Positions 7,828 to 16,420 of a stretch of DNA of 64,000 nucleotides are shown here, piece after piece (the stretch's first letter is position 1; the number at the start of each line of letters is the position of its first letter). The stretch covers positions 1-64,000 of the forward strand of contig JANPGJ010000547.1 of the NCBI GenBank assembly GCA_031423955.1, given 5' to 3'. This DNA is from JAEUOS01 sp031423955 (lineage in GTDB: Bacteria > Pseudomonadota > Gammaproteobacteria > Burkholderiales > JAEUOS01). A program made the position numbers and the translations under genes. The notes under the pieces are model-generated. The model searched no databases. It was not told the DNA's origin and saw only the letters and a program-made list of their open reading frames with translations.

Positions 7828-8448
7828 TTATTTTGCCGGTGCAGGGGCCGGCGCAGGTGCCGGAGGAGCGGCGGCCGGTGGTGTTGCCGTCGCCGGTCCG
7901 GCCTCACGTTGCGCCTTCATTGCGGCTTCCTGGCGCGCCAGCATGTTGGCAGAGCCGTCGATATCAAGCGCCCGCATGGTGGTCATGCGCAGCCGGCAAT
8001 TGGCATTCTCCAGATTGGCCGGCGGCGGCCCGTTCTCGTCAGCGATCAGGTTGCACTCGCTGCCGCGAAATCGGCGCCAGTCGGCATTGGCCACATCGAG
8101 CCGCTTCCGGCCTTCGGCCGGCATGATCTTGGACAACTTCTGGGTGGCACTGGTGAGGCGCGCTTCCTGGCGCTTGAGTTCGCCAGTCAGGCAGCCGAGG
8201 ATGGCCACCGGGTCATCGGCTTTCTTCTCCTGCATTGCGGCCTGCGCTTTCTGGATGCATTCGCGAAAATCCCGCGTCAGCGGATCGGTCTGCGGCGGGC
8301 CGCCGGGCGGCGCTTCACGCGCCTGATTGGGCGCGGGCGCCGCAAGCGGGGCCTGCGGCGGTGGCGGCGGCGCCTTCATTTGCGCCAGCGCTGGTGCGGC
8401 GGCCAGACAAGCAACGGCCAGAATCGAGAGGATGCGAACGGTGTTCAT
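7828..8448 (-). CDS. LprI-like (DUF1311) exported protein
   Basis: A 206-residue exported protein. A Sec signal peptide (MNTVRILSILAVACLAAAPALAQ) is followed by a Pro/Ala-rich spacer (residues 24-52), a domain with four cysteines (ECIQKA, LGCLTGEL, SECNLI, ANCRLRM) and a Pro/Ala repeat tail. The pattern of an RLxxA-like helix, WRRFRGSEC and CRLRMTTMRAL matches the lysozyme-inhibitor LprI-like/DUF1311 family. I start it at ATG 8448 because the longer reading frame upstream lacks protein-like sequence and overruns trmB. Precise function is unknown; inhibition of host lysozyme is only a family-level suggestion. Confidence 0.75.
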   Translation of the reverse strand: MNTVRILSILAVACLAAAPALAQMKAPPPPPQAPLAAPAPNQAREAPPGGPPQTDPLTRDFRECIQKAQAAMQEKKADDPVAILGCLTGELKRQEARLTSATQKLSKIMPAEGRKRLDVANADWRRFRGSECNLIADENGPPPANLENANCRLRMTTMRALDIDGSANMLARQEAAMKAQREAGPATATPPAAAPPAPAPAPAPAK

Positions 8449-8495
8449 GGTGTTGCCTTGTGGTTGTGCCCGGCGTGGGGCGGGCGGAGACTGCC

Positions 8496-9266
8496 TCAAA
8501 CGGCCAGCCGGCGGAATATTACATCGCGCACACCGTGCCCCAATTTCAGGCCGCGGTGTTCGAATTTGGTCAGGGGCCGATAGTCCGGCCGGTCCGCGAA
8601 GCCTGGTGCGGAATTGGTCAACAAGGGCTCGGCGGACATCACCGCAAGCATTTGCTGCGCGTAGTCTTCCCAGTCGGTCGCGCAATGCAGGATACCGCCG
8701 GGCGCCAGCCGGCTGGCCAACAGCGCGACGAAGGGCGGCGCGATCAGGCGTCGCTTGTGGTGGCGCGCCTTGGGCCACGGATCGGGAAAGAACACGTGAA
8801 TCCCGGCCAGGCTGGCCGGCGCGATCATGTGTTGCACCACTTCAACCGCGTCGTGCCGGATCACGCGCAGGTTGGTCAGTTTTTTCTCATCGACCAGTTT
8901 CAGCAGGGCGCCGACACCGGGGGCGTGTACTTCGAGGCCGAGAAAATCGGTGGCCGGTGTCGCTGCGCCGATATGCGCCGTGGTTTCGCCCATGCCGAAG
9001 CCAATCTCCAGCACCAGCGGCGCACGGCGCCCGAAGGCCAGGGCGAAATCGAAGACCTGCGCCTGATAGTCAATCCCGAAACGCGGCAGCAACTCGTCGT
9101 AGGCGCGGATCTGCGCCGGCGACATGCGCCCCTGGCGCAGCACGAAACTGCGAATCGATTGCGCAGTCAGGCGCGCCGGGTCATCGGTGCTGCCCGGTTG
9201 CCGCTTGTCCGCCGCTGCCAGGCCGGCGCGTGCCGACGAAACAGAATCCGGAAGCGCGCGCGTCAC
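8496..9266 (-). CDS. trmB: tRNA (guanine46-N7)-methyltransferase
   Basis: Class I SAM-dependent enzyme that methylates N7 of G46 in the variable loop of tRNAs. It has the SAM-binding LEIGFGMGETT, the family motif FFPDPWPKARHHKRRL, and the C-terminal TDWEDYA and TKFEHRG blocks; 256 residues is normal with a slightly long N-terminus. GTG start 9266 overlaps the thiG stop by 4 nt (GTGA), so thiS-thiG-trmB reads as one minus-strand operon. Confidence 0.96.
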   Translation of the reverse strand: MTRALPDSVSSARAGLAAADKRQPGSTDDPARLTAQSIRSFVLRQGRMSPAQIRAYDELLPRFGIDYQAQVFDFALAFGRRAPLVLEIGFGMGETTAHIGAATPATDFLGLEVHAPGVGALLKLVDEKKLTNLRVIRHDAVEVVQHMIAPASLAGIHVFFPDPWPKARHHKRRLIAPPFVALLASRLAPGGILHCATDWEDYAQQMLAVMSAEPLLTNSAPGFADRPDYRPLTKFEHRGLKLGHGVRDVIFRRLAV

Positions 9267-10072
9267 GCGCCGCGACCGGCGATCATGCCGCCAGTCGGTG
9301 ATGAGGGTGCGGCCGAATACAGTCTGCGCGGCATGCGCCCGGCCAGAAAAGCCTCGCGGCCGGCCTGCACCGCCTTGTTCATCGCCGACCCCATCAGCAC
9401 CGGATCATGCGCTGCAGCGATCGCGGTGTTCATCAGCACGCCGTCGCATCCCAGTTCCATCGCGATCGCCGCGTCCGAGGCGGTGCCGACACCGGCATCG
9501 ACGATCACCGGCACCCGCGCCTTCTCGATGATCAGGGACAGGTTCCAGGGGTTCAGGATGCCCATCCCGGATCCGATCAGCGAGGCCAGCGGCATCACCG
9601 CGACGCAGCCGATTTCCTCGAGCTGTTTGGCCAGGAGCGGGTCGTCGCTGCAATACACCATGACCGAGAAGCCGTCGGCGACCAGGGTTTTCGCCGCCGC
9701 CAGGGTTTCAATCATGTTCGGGTAGAGCGTGTGCGAATCGCCCAGGACTTCGAGCTTGACCAGGCTATGGCCGTCGAGCAGTTCGCGCGCCAGGCGCAGC
9801 GTGCGTACCGCATCGTCGGCGCTGTAGCAACCGGCGGTATTGGGCAGCAGGGTGTATTTCGACGGCGGCAGGTAGTCCAGAAGCGACGGGGTGTTCGGGT
9901 CCTGGCCGAGATTGGTGCGGCGAATCGCGACCGTGACGATCTGCGCACCGGAGGCTTCGATCGCCTCGCGCGTCTGTTCGAAATCGCGGTACTTGCCGGT
10001 GCCGACCAGCAGGCGCGAGGCGTACGGTTTGCCGGCGATTTCAAAAGTCTTGTCCTTGATGCTCATTTCCAT
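9263..10072 (-). CDS. thiG: Thiazole synthase
   Basis: Forms the thiazole phosphate moiety of thiamine from deoxyxylulose phosphate, a glycine- or tyrosine-derived imine and ThiS thiocarboxylate. It shows the ThiG start (YASRLLVGTGKY), Schiff-base Lys context (VKLEVLGD), VMPLASLIGSGMGI phosphate loop and VIVDAGVGTASDAA. It has 269 residues. GGAAGG precedes ATG 10072 at good spacing. It lies 15 nt after thiS. I found no TPP riboswitch upstream of thiS. Confidence 0.97.
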   Translation of the reverse strand: MEMSIKDKTFEIAGKPYASRLLVGTGKYRDFEQTREAIEASGAQIVTVAIRRTNLGQDPNTPSLLDYLPPSKYTLLPNTAGCYSADDAVRTLRLARELLDGHSLVKLEVLGDSHTLYPNMIETLAAAKTLVADGFSVMVYCSDDPLLAKQLEEIGCVAVMPLASLIGSGMGILNPWNLSLIIEKARVPVIVDAGVGTASDAAIAMELGCDGVLMNTAIAAAHDPVLMGSAMNKAVQAGREAFLAGRMPRRLYSAAPSSPTGGMIAGRGA

Positions 10073-10087
10073 CCGACCTTCCCGTAC

Positions 10088-10291
10088 TCAGCCGCCACCG
10101 ACGGCGGCCACGATTTCCAGCGCATCTCCGGCGGCGAGAATGGTGTCGCTGTGACGACCCTTGGGCACGATTTCGCCGTTCCGTTCCACCGCCACCCGTT
10201 TGCCGGCGAGCGACATTTGCGTCAGCAGCGTGGCAACGCTTGCGCCGGCGGCGATCATGCGGGACTCGCCATTGACCGATATTGGTATCAC
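10088..10291 (-). CDS. thiS: Sulfur carrier protein ThiS
   Basis: A 67-residue ubiquitin-like carrier ending in Gly-Gly, the residue adenylated by ThiF and thiocarboxylated before sulfur transfer to ThiG. MIPISVNGESRMI, NGEIVPKG and the ending EIVAAVGGG are typical. It starts the thiS-thiG-trmB operon; thiC, thiE and thiF are not in the window. No THI-box-like sequence was visible in the 130 nt upstream. Confidence 0.93.
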   Translation of the reverse strand: MIPISVNGESRMIAAGASVATLLTQMSLAGKRVAVERNGEIVPKGRHSDTILAAGDALEIVAAVGGG

Positions 10292-10428
10292 TGCAACGAC
10301 TCTTGATCAACCGAGCCCCGAAGTGTAGCGGAACGCGCCGGCTACAGCCCACAACCGGTGCTGGTTCAACCGTCCGCTCCTGTGGTCTCGACTATGATTG
10401 CCGTTTCGCCAAAACGACCGAATCTGCG

Positions 10429-11037
10429 ATGAGCATTCGAATCAAGCGTCATTTGCAGGAGCGCTGCCCCGAGCTTGCCGACCTGCTGGCGGAAATGAAG
10501 ACCGTACCGAAGCTGCGGCGCCGCGACCTGCCTTTGCCCGAAGCCCTGGTAAGGGTGGTGACCGGCCAGATGTTGTCGGCGCAGGCCGCGCAGACGATTT
10601 ACGAGCGCATCAGGCTTGCCGCCGAAGCGCGCAAGCTGCAAGGGTCATGGCTGCTCGACCATGACAGCCTGCGCGCCTGCGGCCTGAGCGGCGCCAAGGC
10701 GCGCACCGTGTGCGAGATCGGCGCGCAGATTGGCGCCTACCCGTGTGCCCTCGACCACTGGTACGAACTGCCGCCGGAGCGCCTGATCGAAGAGATCCGG
10801 CAATATCGTGGCATGGGCGCGTGGACAGCGTCGATCATCGCGCTGTTCTATGTCGGCCATGAAGACATCTTTCCGGCGGCCGATGGCAGTATTCGACGTG
10901 CCGTCGCGCTGATCGAGGGGCGGCAAAAAAAGCGCGGACGCCGCGCCTTCGATGCTGACCGTGCCGCGCCTTATCGCTCGTATCTGGCGATGTATCTATG
11001 GCGCGCGCTTGATACCGGGGTCCTGAAAACGTCGTAA
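10429..11037 (+). CDS. AlkA-like DNA-3-methyladenine glycosylase (HhH-GPD)
   Basis: Base-excision repair glycosylase of 202 residues, a minimal HhH-GPD form without the AlkA N-terminal domain. The helix-hairpin-helix segment (LRACGLSGAKARTVCEIG, then YRGMGAWTASII) is followed by catalytic-Asp context FPAADGSIRRA. The C-terminal YRSYLAMYLWRAL matches AlkA relatives. I use ATG 10429 (MSIRIKRHLQ); an upstream in-frame start would add non-homologous residues. The gene diverges from thiS and runs toward tRNA-Gly. Confidence 0.85.
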   Translation: MSIRIKRHLQERCPELADLLAEMKTVPKLRRRDLPLPEALVRVVTGQMLSAQAAQTIYERIRLAAEARKLQGSWLLDHDSLRACGLSGAKARTVCEIGAQIGAYPCALDHWYELPPERLIEEIRQYRGMGAWTASIIALFYVGHEDIFPAADGSIRRAVALIEGRQKKRGRRAFDADRAAPYRSYLAMYLWRALDTGVLKTS

Positions 11038-11051
11038 AATCCGAACTTGTC

Positions 11052-11077
11052 GCGGGTGTAGCTCGCGGGTGTAGCTC
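11052..11077 (+). repeat. Tandem duplication of the tRNA-Gly 5' end
   Basis: The 13-mer GCGGGTGTAGCTC occurs twice head-to-tail (11052-11064 and 11065-11077). The second copy is the real 5' acceptor and D-stem strand of the tRNA; the first sits in its leader and could compete for pairing with the 3' acceptor strand. Confidence 0.9.
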
Positions 11078-11138
11078 AATGGTAGAGCAGAAGCTTCCCA
11101 AGCTTACGACGAGGGTTCGATTCCCTTCACCCGCTCCA
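11065..11138 (+). tRNA. tRNA-Gly (anticodon CCC)
   Basis: Full cloverleaf with encoded CCA. Acceptor stem GCGGGTG pairs perfectly with CACCCGC (11128-11134); D stem GCTC/GAGC; anticodon loop TTCCCAA with CCC at 11097-11099; T arm GAGGG-TTCGATT-CCCTT; discriminator T then CCA at 11136-11138. The anticodon stem has one G-A mismatch at its outer pair (11090/11106). It reads GGG codons. It resembles E. coli glyU closely. Confidence 0.96.
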
Positions 11139-11335
11139 GTACCGCAGCATGTCGCACCTTCCCGGTTTTACCCTGGCGAATCGGCACGCAGGCCGGGGTG
11201 GATTCGCCGTCGGGTCAGTCGCGGATCGCAGGCCGCGCAAGTGATCGAGTTTGCGGCCGATCCGGTTGACTGCCCCGATAATGTCCACTTCAAACGCCCG
11301 CCATTGCGGGCCAATCTCATGTCACCAGGACTTAC

Positions 11336-12499
11336 ATGATCGATACGCAGACCCAGAATTTTCCGGAGATTCGTGAAGCCGTCGGCGCCCTGTGCGCCCA
11401 ATATGATTCGGCCTACTGGCAAAAGGTCGACGATGCGCGCGCTTACCCGGAAGCATTTGTCGACGCGCTGACCAGCGCCGGCTGGATGGCCGCCCTGATT
11501 CCCGAATCCTATGGCGGTTCCGGCCTGGGCCTGGCCGAAGCCTCGGTGGTGATGGAGGAAATCAATCGCCGCGGCGGCAACTCCGGCGCCTGCCACGGCC
11601 AGATGTACAACATGAATACCCTGCTGCGGCACGGCTCGGAGGCGCAGAAGCGCCAGTACCTGCCGAAAATCGCATCCGGCGAGTTGCGCCTGCAGTCGAT
11701 GGGTGTGACCGAGCCCACCACTGGGACAGACACGACCAAGATCAAGACGGTGGCCGAGCGAATGGGCGACTAGTACGTGGTCAATGGGCAGTTGGTGTGG
11801 ATTTCGCGCATCCAGCACTCCGACCTGATGATTCTGCTGGCGCGCACCACGGCGCTGGCGGACGTCAAGAAAAAAGCCGATGGCCTGTCGATTTTCTTAG
11901 TCGACCTGAAACACGCGGTGGCCAACGGCATGAGCGTGCGGCCGATCCGCAACATGGTCAATCACGAGACCAACGAGCTGTTCTTCGACAACCTCGAGAT
12001 TCCGGCCGACAACCTGATCGGCGAAGAGGGCAAGGGCTTTCGTTACATTCTTGATGGCCTGAATGCCGAGCGCGCCCTGATCGCCGCCGAATGCATCGGC
12101 GACGCCTACTGGTTCATCGATCGCGCCTCGAAATACGCGAGTGAGCGGATCGTCTTCGACCGCCCGATCGGCAAGAACCAGGGCGTGCAGTTCCCGATCG
12201 CCGAGAGCTACATCGAGACCGAGGCCGCCAACCTGATGCGCTGGAAGGCCTGCGAACTGTTCGACGCCCACAAGCCCTGTGGCTCCGAGGCCAACATGGC
12301 CAAATACCTGTGCGCCAAGGCCTCATGGGAGGCGGCCAATGCCTGCCTGCAAACCCATGGCGGTTTCGGCTTCGCCTGCGAGTACGACATCGAACGCAAG
12401 TTCCGCGAAACCCGCCTGTATCAGGTGGCGCCGATCTCGACCAACCTGATTCTCTCGTATGTCGCCGAACACGTACTGGGCATGCCGCGATCCTTTTAA
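11336..12499 (+). pseudogene. Acyl-CoA dehydrogenase interrupted by an in-frame TAG
   Basis: FAD-dependent acyl-CoA dehydrogenase family; the frame would encode 387 codons, the normal length. An amber codon at 11771-11773 splits it after ERMGD, exactly where relatives read one residue before YVVNGQ.VWISR. Both halves stay in the same frame and look conserved: N-terminal helical domain (GWMAALIPESYGGSGLGL), FAD/substrate region (LQSMGVTEPTTGTD), C-terminal HGGFGFACEYDIERKFRETRLYQVAP. A single substitution from AAG or CAG would explain the stop. It could be a true nonsense mutation or a base-call error. The second half has no good start (first frame start GTG 11777). Confidence 0.85.
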
Positions 12500-12517
12500 G
12501 AGCGGACCAAACAGGAT

Positions 12518-12591
12518 CGGACAAAAGTGAAACCCTACTTTTGTCCGGATTAGCTTGAATGGAATCGCTGGCGGAGCCAGACGATTCCATT
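12518..12591. repeat. Two-hairpin 74-nt intergenic element, copy 1
   Basis: Hairpin A: CGGACAAAAGT (12518-12528) pairs with ACTTTTGTCCG (12537-12547) around an 8-nt loop. After 10 nt, hairpin B: AATGGAATCG (12558-12567) pairs with CGATTCCATT (12582-12591) around 14 nt that can also fold (CTGGC/GCCAG). A second element of identical length and spacing is at 49925-49998, where stem B has five changed pairs that all still pair. It lies just after the acyl-CoA dehydrogenase frame. Confidence 0.75.
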
Positions 12592-12622
12592 GGCAAACCC
12601 TACGAAAAGGCTCGGGCCTGTC

Positions 12623-13396
12623 ATGACTGCGCCATTGCATCGTAAACCGTCGACCGATGTGCTTGCAGCGCGTGCCAAGGTGGCGGTGGTGGTGCCGGCT
12701 ACCAACACGATTGTCGAGCCGGAGTTCGAGGCGATGCGGCCGGCCGGGGTGACCAATCACGTGACGCGGATGTATTTGCCGCCGCGGCCGTATGGCGACA
12801 TGGAAACCTACCGGCGCGCGCTTGATACCGAGGAAGGCAAACTCGATGACGCCCTCGACCTGGTGTTGCCGTGCGAGCCGCATGTGGTGGCGCACGGGCA
12901 TTCGATCCACTCGTTTCGCGGTGACCGGGCGCGCGCCGAAGCCGAACAGAAGAAGCTGGAAGACTATTGCGGCCTGCCGTTCGTCACGCCGTCGATCGCG
13001 GTGCTGAAAGGCCTGGAGGCGATCGGCAATCCGCGGCGGATCGCGGTGTTGACGCCTTACTGGCCGCCGGCCGATGCGCTGATCGCGGAATTTTTCGCCG
13101 CCTGCGGCTATGAGGTCGTCAACACTCTTGGCCTGAAAGCGACCGGGCCGACCGCGGTGGCACGCATCACGCTCGACGAAATACGTGCCGGCTTCCGGGC
13201 CCTCGATGGTCCGGCGGTCGAGGCGATGGTGCATGTCGGCACCAACCTGCCGGTATCGGCGATCACCGATGCGATCGAGGTCGCGCACGGCAAGCCGCTG
13301 ATCGGCGTCAATGTGGCAACCTATTGGCAGGCGCTGCGGCGGGTCGGGATTACTGACGCATTACCCGGATTCGGCATGCTGGCGCGCGAGCACTGA
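12623..13396 (+). CDS. Maleate isomerase/Asp-Glu racemase-like protein lacking the usual cysteines
   Basis: A 257-residue Asp/Glu/hydantoin racemase-superfamily protein nearest to maleate cis-trans isomerases and arylmalonate decarboxylases (ARAKVAVVVPATNTIVEPEF; RRIAVLTPYWPPADAL; MVHVGTNLPVSAI; NVATYWQALR). The two positions that carry catalytic Cys in this family read AHGHSIHS and HVGTNLP here, with no Cys at either. So it is either a subfamily using other chemistry or a non-catalytic member. ATG 12623 is preferred over an in-frame TTG at 12590 that lies inside hairpin B of the repeat. The following 188-nt gap (13397-13584) holds nothing I recognise. Confidence 0.7.
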   Translation: MTAPLHRKPSTDVLAARAKVAVVVPATNTIVEPEFEAMRPAGVTNHVTRMYLPPRPYGDMETYRRALDTEEGKLDDALDLVLPCEPHVVAHGHSIHSFRGDRARAEAEQKKLEDYCGLPFVTPSIAVLKGLEAIGNPRRIAVLTPYWPPADALIAEFFAACGYEVVNTLGLKATGPTAVARITLDEIRAGFRALDGPAVEAMVHVGTNLPVSAITDAIEVAHGKPLIGVNVATYWQALRRVGITDALPGFGMLAREH

Positions 13397-13584
13397 GCTT
13401 GGCCAACGACGAGGCGACGTCCATGCGCAAGTGCCCGGTCAACGCGCAGCGCTGCATTGGCGATCCTGACATTGTGCCGGGTCTGCTGACCACTTGCGAT
13501 GGTTTGCTGTTCATGCAGGGGCGGAATATCGCCGACCGTTTCAAATCCGATCACCCCACAACCTGACAACAAAGGAAACCCATC

Positions 13585-14355
13585 ATGGATCTCGGACTCA
13601 AGGGCAAGAACGTTCTGATCACCGGCGCATCGAAGGGCATCGGCCTGGCCTGCGCCAAGGCATTCGCCGCCGAAGGCGCGCGCCTGCACCTGGCTTCGCG
13701 CGACGCTGCGCGGCTGGACGAGGCGCGCTTGCAAATCCTGGCCAACAGCAAGGTCGAGATCACCCTGCATCCGTTGGATTTGTCCAGGCCCGGATCCGCC
13801 AAGGCACTGGCGGCTGCCTGCGGCGAGCTCGATGTGCTGGTCAACAATGCCGGCGCGATTCCCGGCGGCTCGGTCGAAGCGATCGACGAGGCGCGCTGGC
13901 GCGACGCCTGGGACCTGAAAGTGTTCGGCTACATCAACATGACCCGCGAAGTTCTGCCGCCGATGATGAAGCGCAAGAGCGGTGTGATCGTCAATGTGAT
14001 CGGCCTGGCCGGCGCCAAGCCCAGCTTCGACTATATCTGCGGCGCCACCGGCAATGCTGCACTGATCGCCTTCACCAAGGGCGTCGGCGCCGGCGCCACC
14101 AACCACGGCGTGCGGGTGCTTGGCGTCAACCCGACCGCCACGCGCACCGATCGCATCATCACCTTGACCAAGGCGCGCGCAAAAACCACCTTTGGCGACG
14201 AGTCGCGCTGGGAGGAGTTGCTGTCGAACATGCCGTTTGGGCGCATCGCCGAGACCGAGGAAGTCGCCGATGTGGTGCTGTACTGCGCCTCGGAGCGCGC
14301 CTCGTATTTGAGCGGCACGGTGATTGATATCGACGGTGGCCAACTGTATCGTTAG
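13585..14355 (+). CDS. Short-chain dehydrogenase/reductase with atypical active site
   Basis: A 256-residue Rossmann SDR: NAD(P)-binding TGASKGIG (residues 13-20), LVNNAGA, and the C-terminal SGTVIDIDGG. The normal Tyr-x3-Lys is altered: the expected block reads FDYICGATGNAAL, with Ala where Lys should be, and the preceding Ser position is GLAGAKPSF. This SDR-like subgroup may use other residues or be catalytically weak. RBS AAAGGA sits before ATG 13585. It neighbours the racemase-like and GNAT genes; the substrate is unknown. The 249-nt region after it (14356-14604) is more AT-rich, with TTGACA at 14395 but no clear -10. Confidence 0.8.
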   Translation: MDLGLKGKNVLITGASKGIGLACAKAFAAEGARLHLASRDAARLDEARLQILANSKVEITLHPLDLSRPGSAKALAAACGELDVLVNNAGAIPGGSVEAIDEARWRDAWDLKVFGYINMTREVLPPMMKRKSGVIVNVIGLAGAKPSFDYICGATGNAALIAFTKGVGAGATNHGVRVLGVNPTATRTDRIITLTKARAKTTFGDESRWEELLSNMPFGRIAETEEVADVVLYCASERASYLSGTVIDIDGGQLYR

Positions 14356-14604
14356 AGGCTGTTCTCAGTGTTGGTGATTCGATTCATAGCGATATTGACA
14401 GCACTGAACGTAATTGTAAGCGAGTACTCACAATTATTTGATTTTCCGGCGCTTGTGAACGAGTGTAAAGGCGGCTTGCGGAACTTCATGGTGCAATGCA
14501 CAATCCAATGACAAGATGTAGCTGACTTGCTGCATCCAATAGTCTTAACCGGCAGCGCTTGATGGCGACCAAAAGCCGCCCCGTCGCTGCCAGGGAGAGT
14601 GCTC

Positions 14605-15225
14605 ATGAATACCCCCGTTGTCCGGCACCTGGCCGATTCCGATCGCTGGCGCCTGCGCCCGCATTACAAGGCCCTTGATCCGGAGGATCGCCGCCTGCGC
14701 TTTGGCGTCACCTTGAACGACGATGCACTCGATCGCTATGTTGATCTGATCGATTTCGACACCGATGCCGTGCTCGGGGTGGTCGATGCCAGCGACATTC
14801 TGGTGGCGGTCGCGCATGTCGCGCCGGTCGGCGAAGGCGCCGAACTGGGCCTGTCGGTGCATCAGGGTCAGCGCGGCCACGGGCTTGGCGGCGCCCTGTT
14901 CGAGCAAGCGGCGACGTGGGCGCGCAATCGCTACCTGCAGCGCATCTTCATGCATTGCCTGCGCGAAAACCGCGCCATCCTGCACTTGGCTCGCAGCCAT
15001 GGCATGACCGTCTCGATGGATGGCAGCGACAGCAGCGCGGTGATGCTGCTGGCGGCGCCGACGTTCGACACCTTGATCAATGAGCAGGCGACGCATTGGT
15101 CGGCGGCGGCGGCCGATTTGCGGCAAATCGAAAGCCGCTGGTTCGACTGTGTGCTGGCCGGCCCGCAGGCGGTGGCCGCGGCATTTGGCGCTGCGCTGCG
15201 CGCGGGCAAGCCACTGGCTGGATAG
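14605..15225 (+). CDS. GNAT family N-acetyltransferase
   Basis: A 206-residue protein with a GNAT fold: acetyl-CoA loop GQRGHGLGGALFEQAATWAR (residues about 90-109), preceded by ELGLSVHQ and followed by FMHCLRENRAILHLARSHGM. The start begins MNTPVVRHLADSDRWRLRPHYKALDPEDRRLRFG, a layout common to proteobacterial GNATs fused or related to protein acetylases. AGGGAGA precedes ATG 14605. The substrate cannot be told; the gene stands alone before the TRAP operon. Confidence 0.8.
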   Translation: MNTPVVRHLADSDRWRLRPHYKALDPEDRRLRFGVTLNDDALDRYVDLIDFDTDAVLGVVDASDILVAVAHVAPVGEGAELGLSVHQGQRGHGLGGALFEQAATWARNRYLQRIFMHCLRENRAILHLARSHGMTVSMDGSDSSAVMLLAAPTFDTLINEQATHWSAAAADLRQIESRWFDCVLAGPQAVAAAFGAALRAGKPLAG

Positions 15226-15415
15226 ACCGCGGCCGCCATCCGGTCCGGGCGGCCATCTTGAAGCGCAGGAAAAAGCCGGCGCGGCGCGCGCCTGTGGTTT
15301 CACTTCGCGACCTTGTTTTAACGGTCCGGTTAAAAGTAGAATGTGAAGGTCGAGGTTGGCCGGCGGAAGCAAGCGTCGGGACCCTGATCCAAGCATTCAT
15401 AACCGAGGAGACCGC

Positions 15416-16411
15416 ATGACCATCAACCGCCGCACTGCCTGCGCACTGGGCGCAGCCGCACTATTCTCGGCCGCCTGGCCGGCCGCCGCACAGGATGTGA
15501 TCACGCTGCACGGCGCGGTGCAATTCAACGACGATCACGCGTTCAACAAGGCGCTGCTCAAGTTCGAGGAACTGGTCAAGAAGTATTACGCCAAGCCGGT
15601 CAATTTCGTGCTTCATCGCAACAGTGAACTCGGGCTCGAAAAGGATTACTTCGCCTACATGAACCAGGGGAAGGCGGTCGATTACGCCATTGTTTCGCCG
15701 GCCCACATGTCGACCTTTTCCAAGGCGGCGCCATTCATCGACGCGCCTTTCCTGTTCCGCGACCTGGCGCACTGGAACAAGGTGCTCGACCGCGACTTGT
15801 TGAAACCGGTGGCCGATGAAGTGGCGAAAAAAGGCGAAGTTATGCTGATCGGCTACGCTGGCGGCGGTGTACGCAATATTTTCGCCAACAAGCCGGTGCA
15901 GAACCTGGCTGAACTGAAAGGTCTCAAGGTGCGCGTGCAGGGCGCGCCGATCTGGAGCAAGACCTTCGGCGCGATCGGCATGTCACCCACCGTGATCGCC
16001 TACAACGAGATCTACAACGCGATCCAGAACAAGGTGATCGATGCCGGCGAAAACGAGGCGGCAGGGGTCGAGGCGATGAAATTCAACGAGGTCGCGCCGA
16101 ACATCAACCTGACGCGCCACGCGATCACCATCCGCCCGATCTGCTTCTCGTCGAAAACCTTCGCAAAACTGCCCAAGGATCTGCAGGCCGCCGTCATGAA
16201 GGCGGGCAAGGAAGCCGGCGCCTATGGCCGCGAGATCGAGTCCTCGGAAGACCAGAAGAAACTCGACGCGATGGAAAAGGCCGGCAAGTTGAAGCAGGTG
16301 CCGTTTGCGGACCGTGCGGCGATGCAAAAGCTGGTCGATCCGGTAATGGCGGCATATGCCAAGGAAATCGGCGCCGAGCAGATCTACGCCAAGATCAACG
16401 CGATCAAGTAA
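15416..16411 (+). CDS. dctP: TRAP transporter solute-binding protein
   Basis: Periplasmic DctP-family receptor of 331 residues with signal peptide (RRTACALGAAALFSAAWPAAAQ, cleavage after AAAQ). Family marks include LKGLKVRVQGAPIWSKTFGAIGMSPTVIAYNEIYNAIQ-type ligand-loop sequence, where the conserved Arg (KVRVQ) would bind a carboxylate. GAGGAG at 15405-15410 precedes ATG 15416. First gene of the dctPQM operon; the ligand is probably an organic acid, identity unknown. Confidence 0.94.
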   Translation: MTINRRTACALGAAALFSAAWPAAAQDVITLHGAVQFNDDHAFNKALLKFEELVKKYYAKPVNFVLHRNSELGLEKDYFAYMNQGKAVDYAIVSPAHMSTFSKAAPFIDAPFLFRDLAHWNKVLDRDLLKPVADEVAKKGEVMLIGYAGGGVRNIFANKPVQNLAELKGLKVRVQGAPIWSKTFGAIGMSPTVIAYNEIYNAIQNKVIDAGENEAAGVEAMKFNEVAPNINLTRHAITIRPICFSSKTFAKLPKDLQAAVMKAGKEAGAYGREIESSEDQKKLDAMEKAGKLKQVPFADRAAMQKLVDPVMAAYAKEIGAEQIYAKINAIK

Positions 16412-16420
16412 AGCATTGCA

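Noticed and set aside
10292..10428. TPP riboswitch upstream of thiS
   Set aside because: No CTGAGA or ACCTGA-like conserved blocks on the minus strand in this stretch.
11065..11138. tRNA-Gly as integration site of a genomic island
   Set aside because: No integrase downstream and no repeat of the tRNA 3' end found elsewhere in the window.
11336..12499. Amber codon decoded as pyrrolysine or another recoded residue
   Set aside because: No pyl genes or specific downstream structure; relatives carry an ordinary residue here, so nonsense mutation or base error is simpler.
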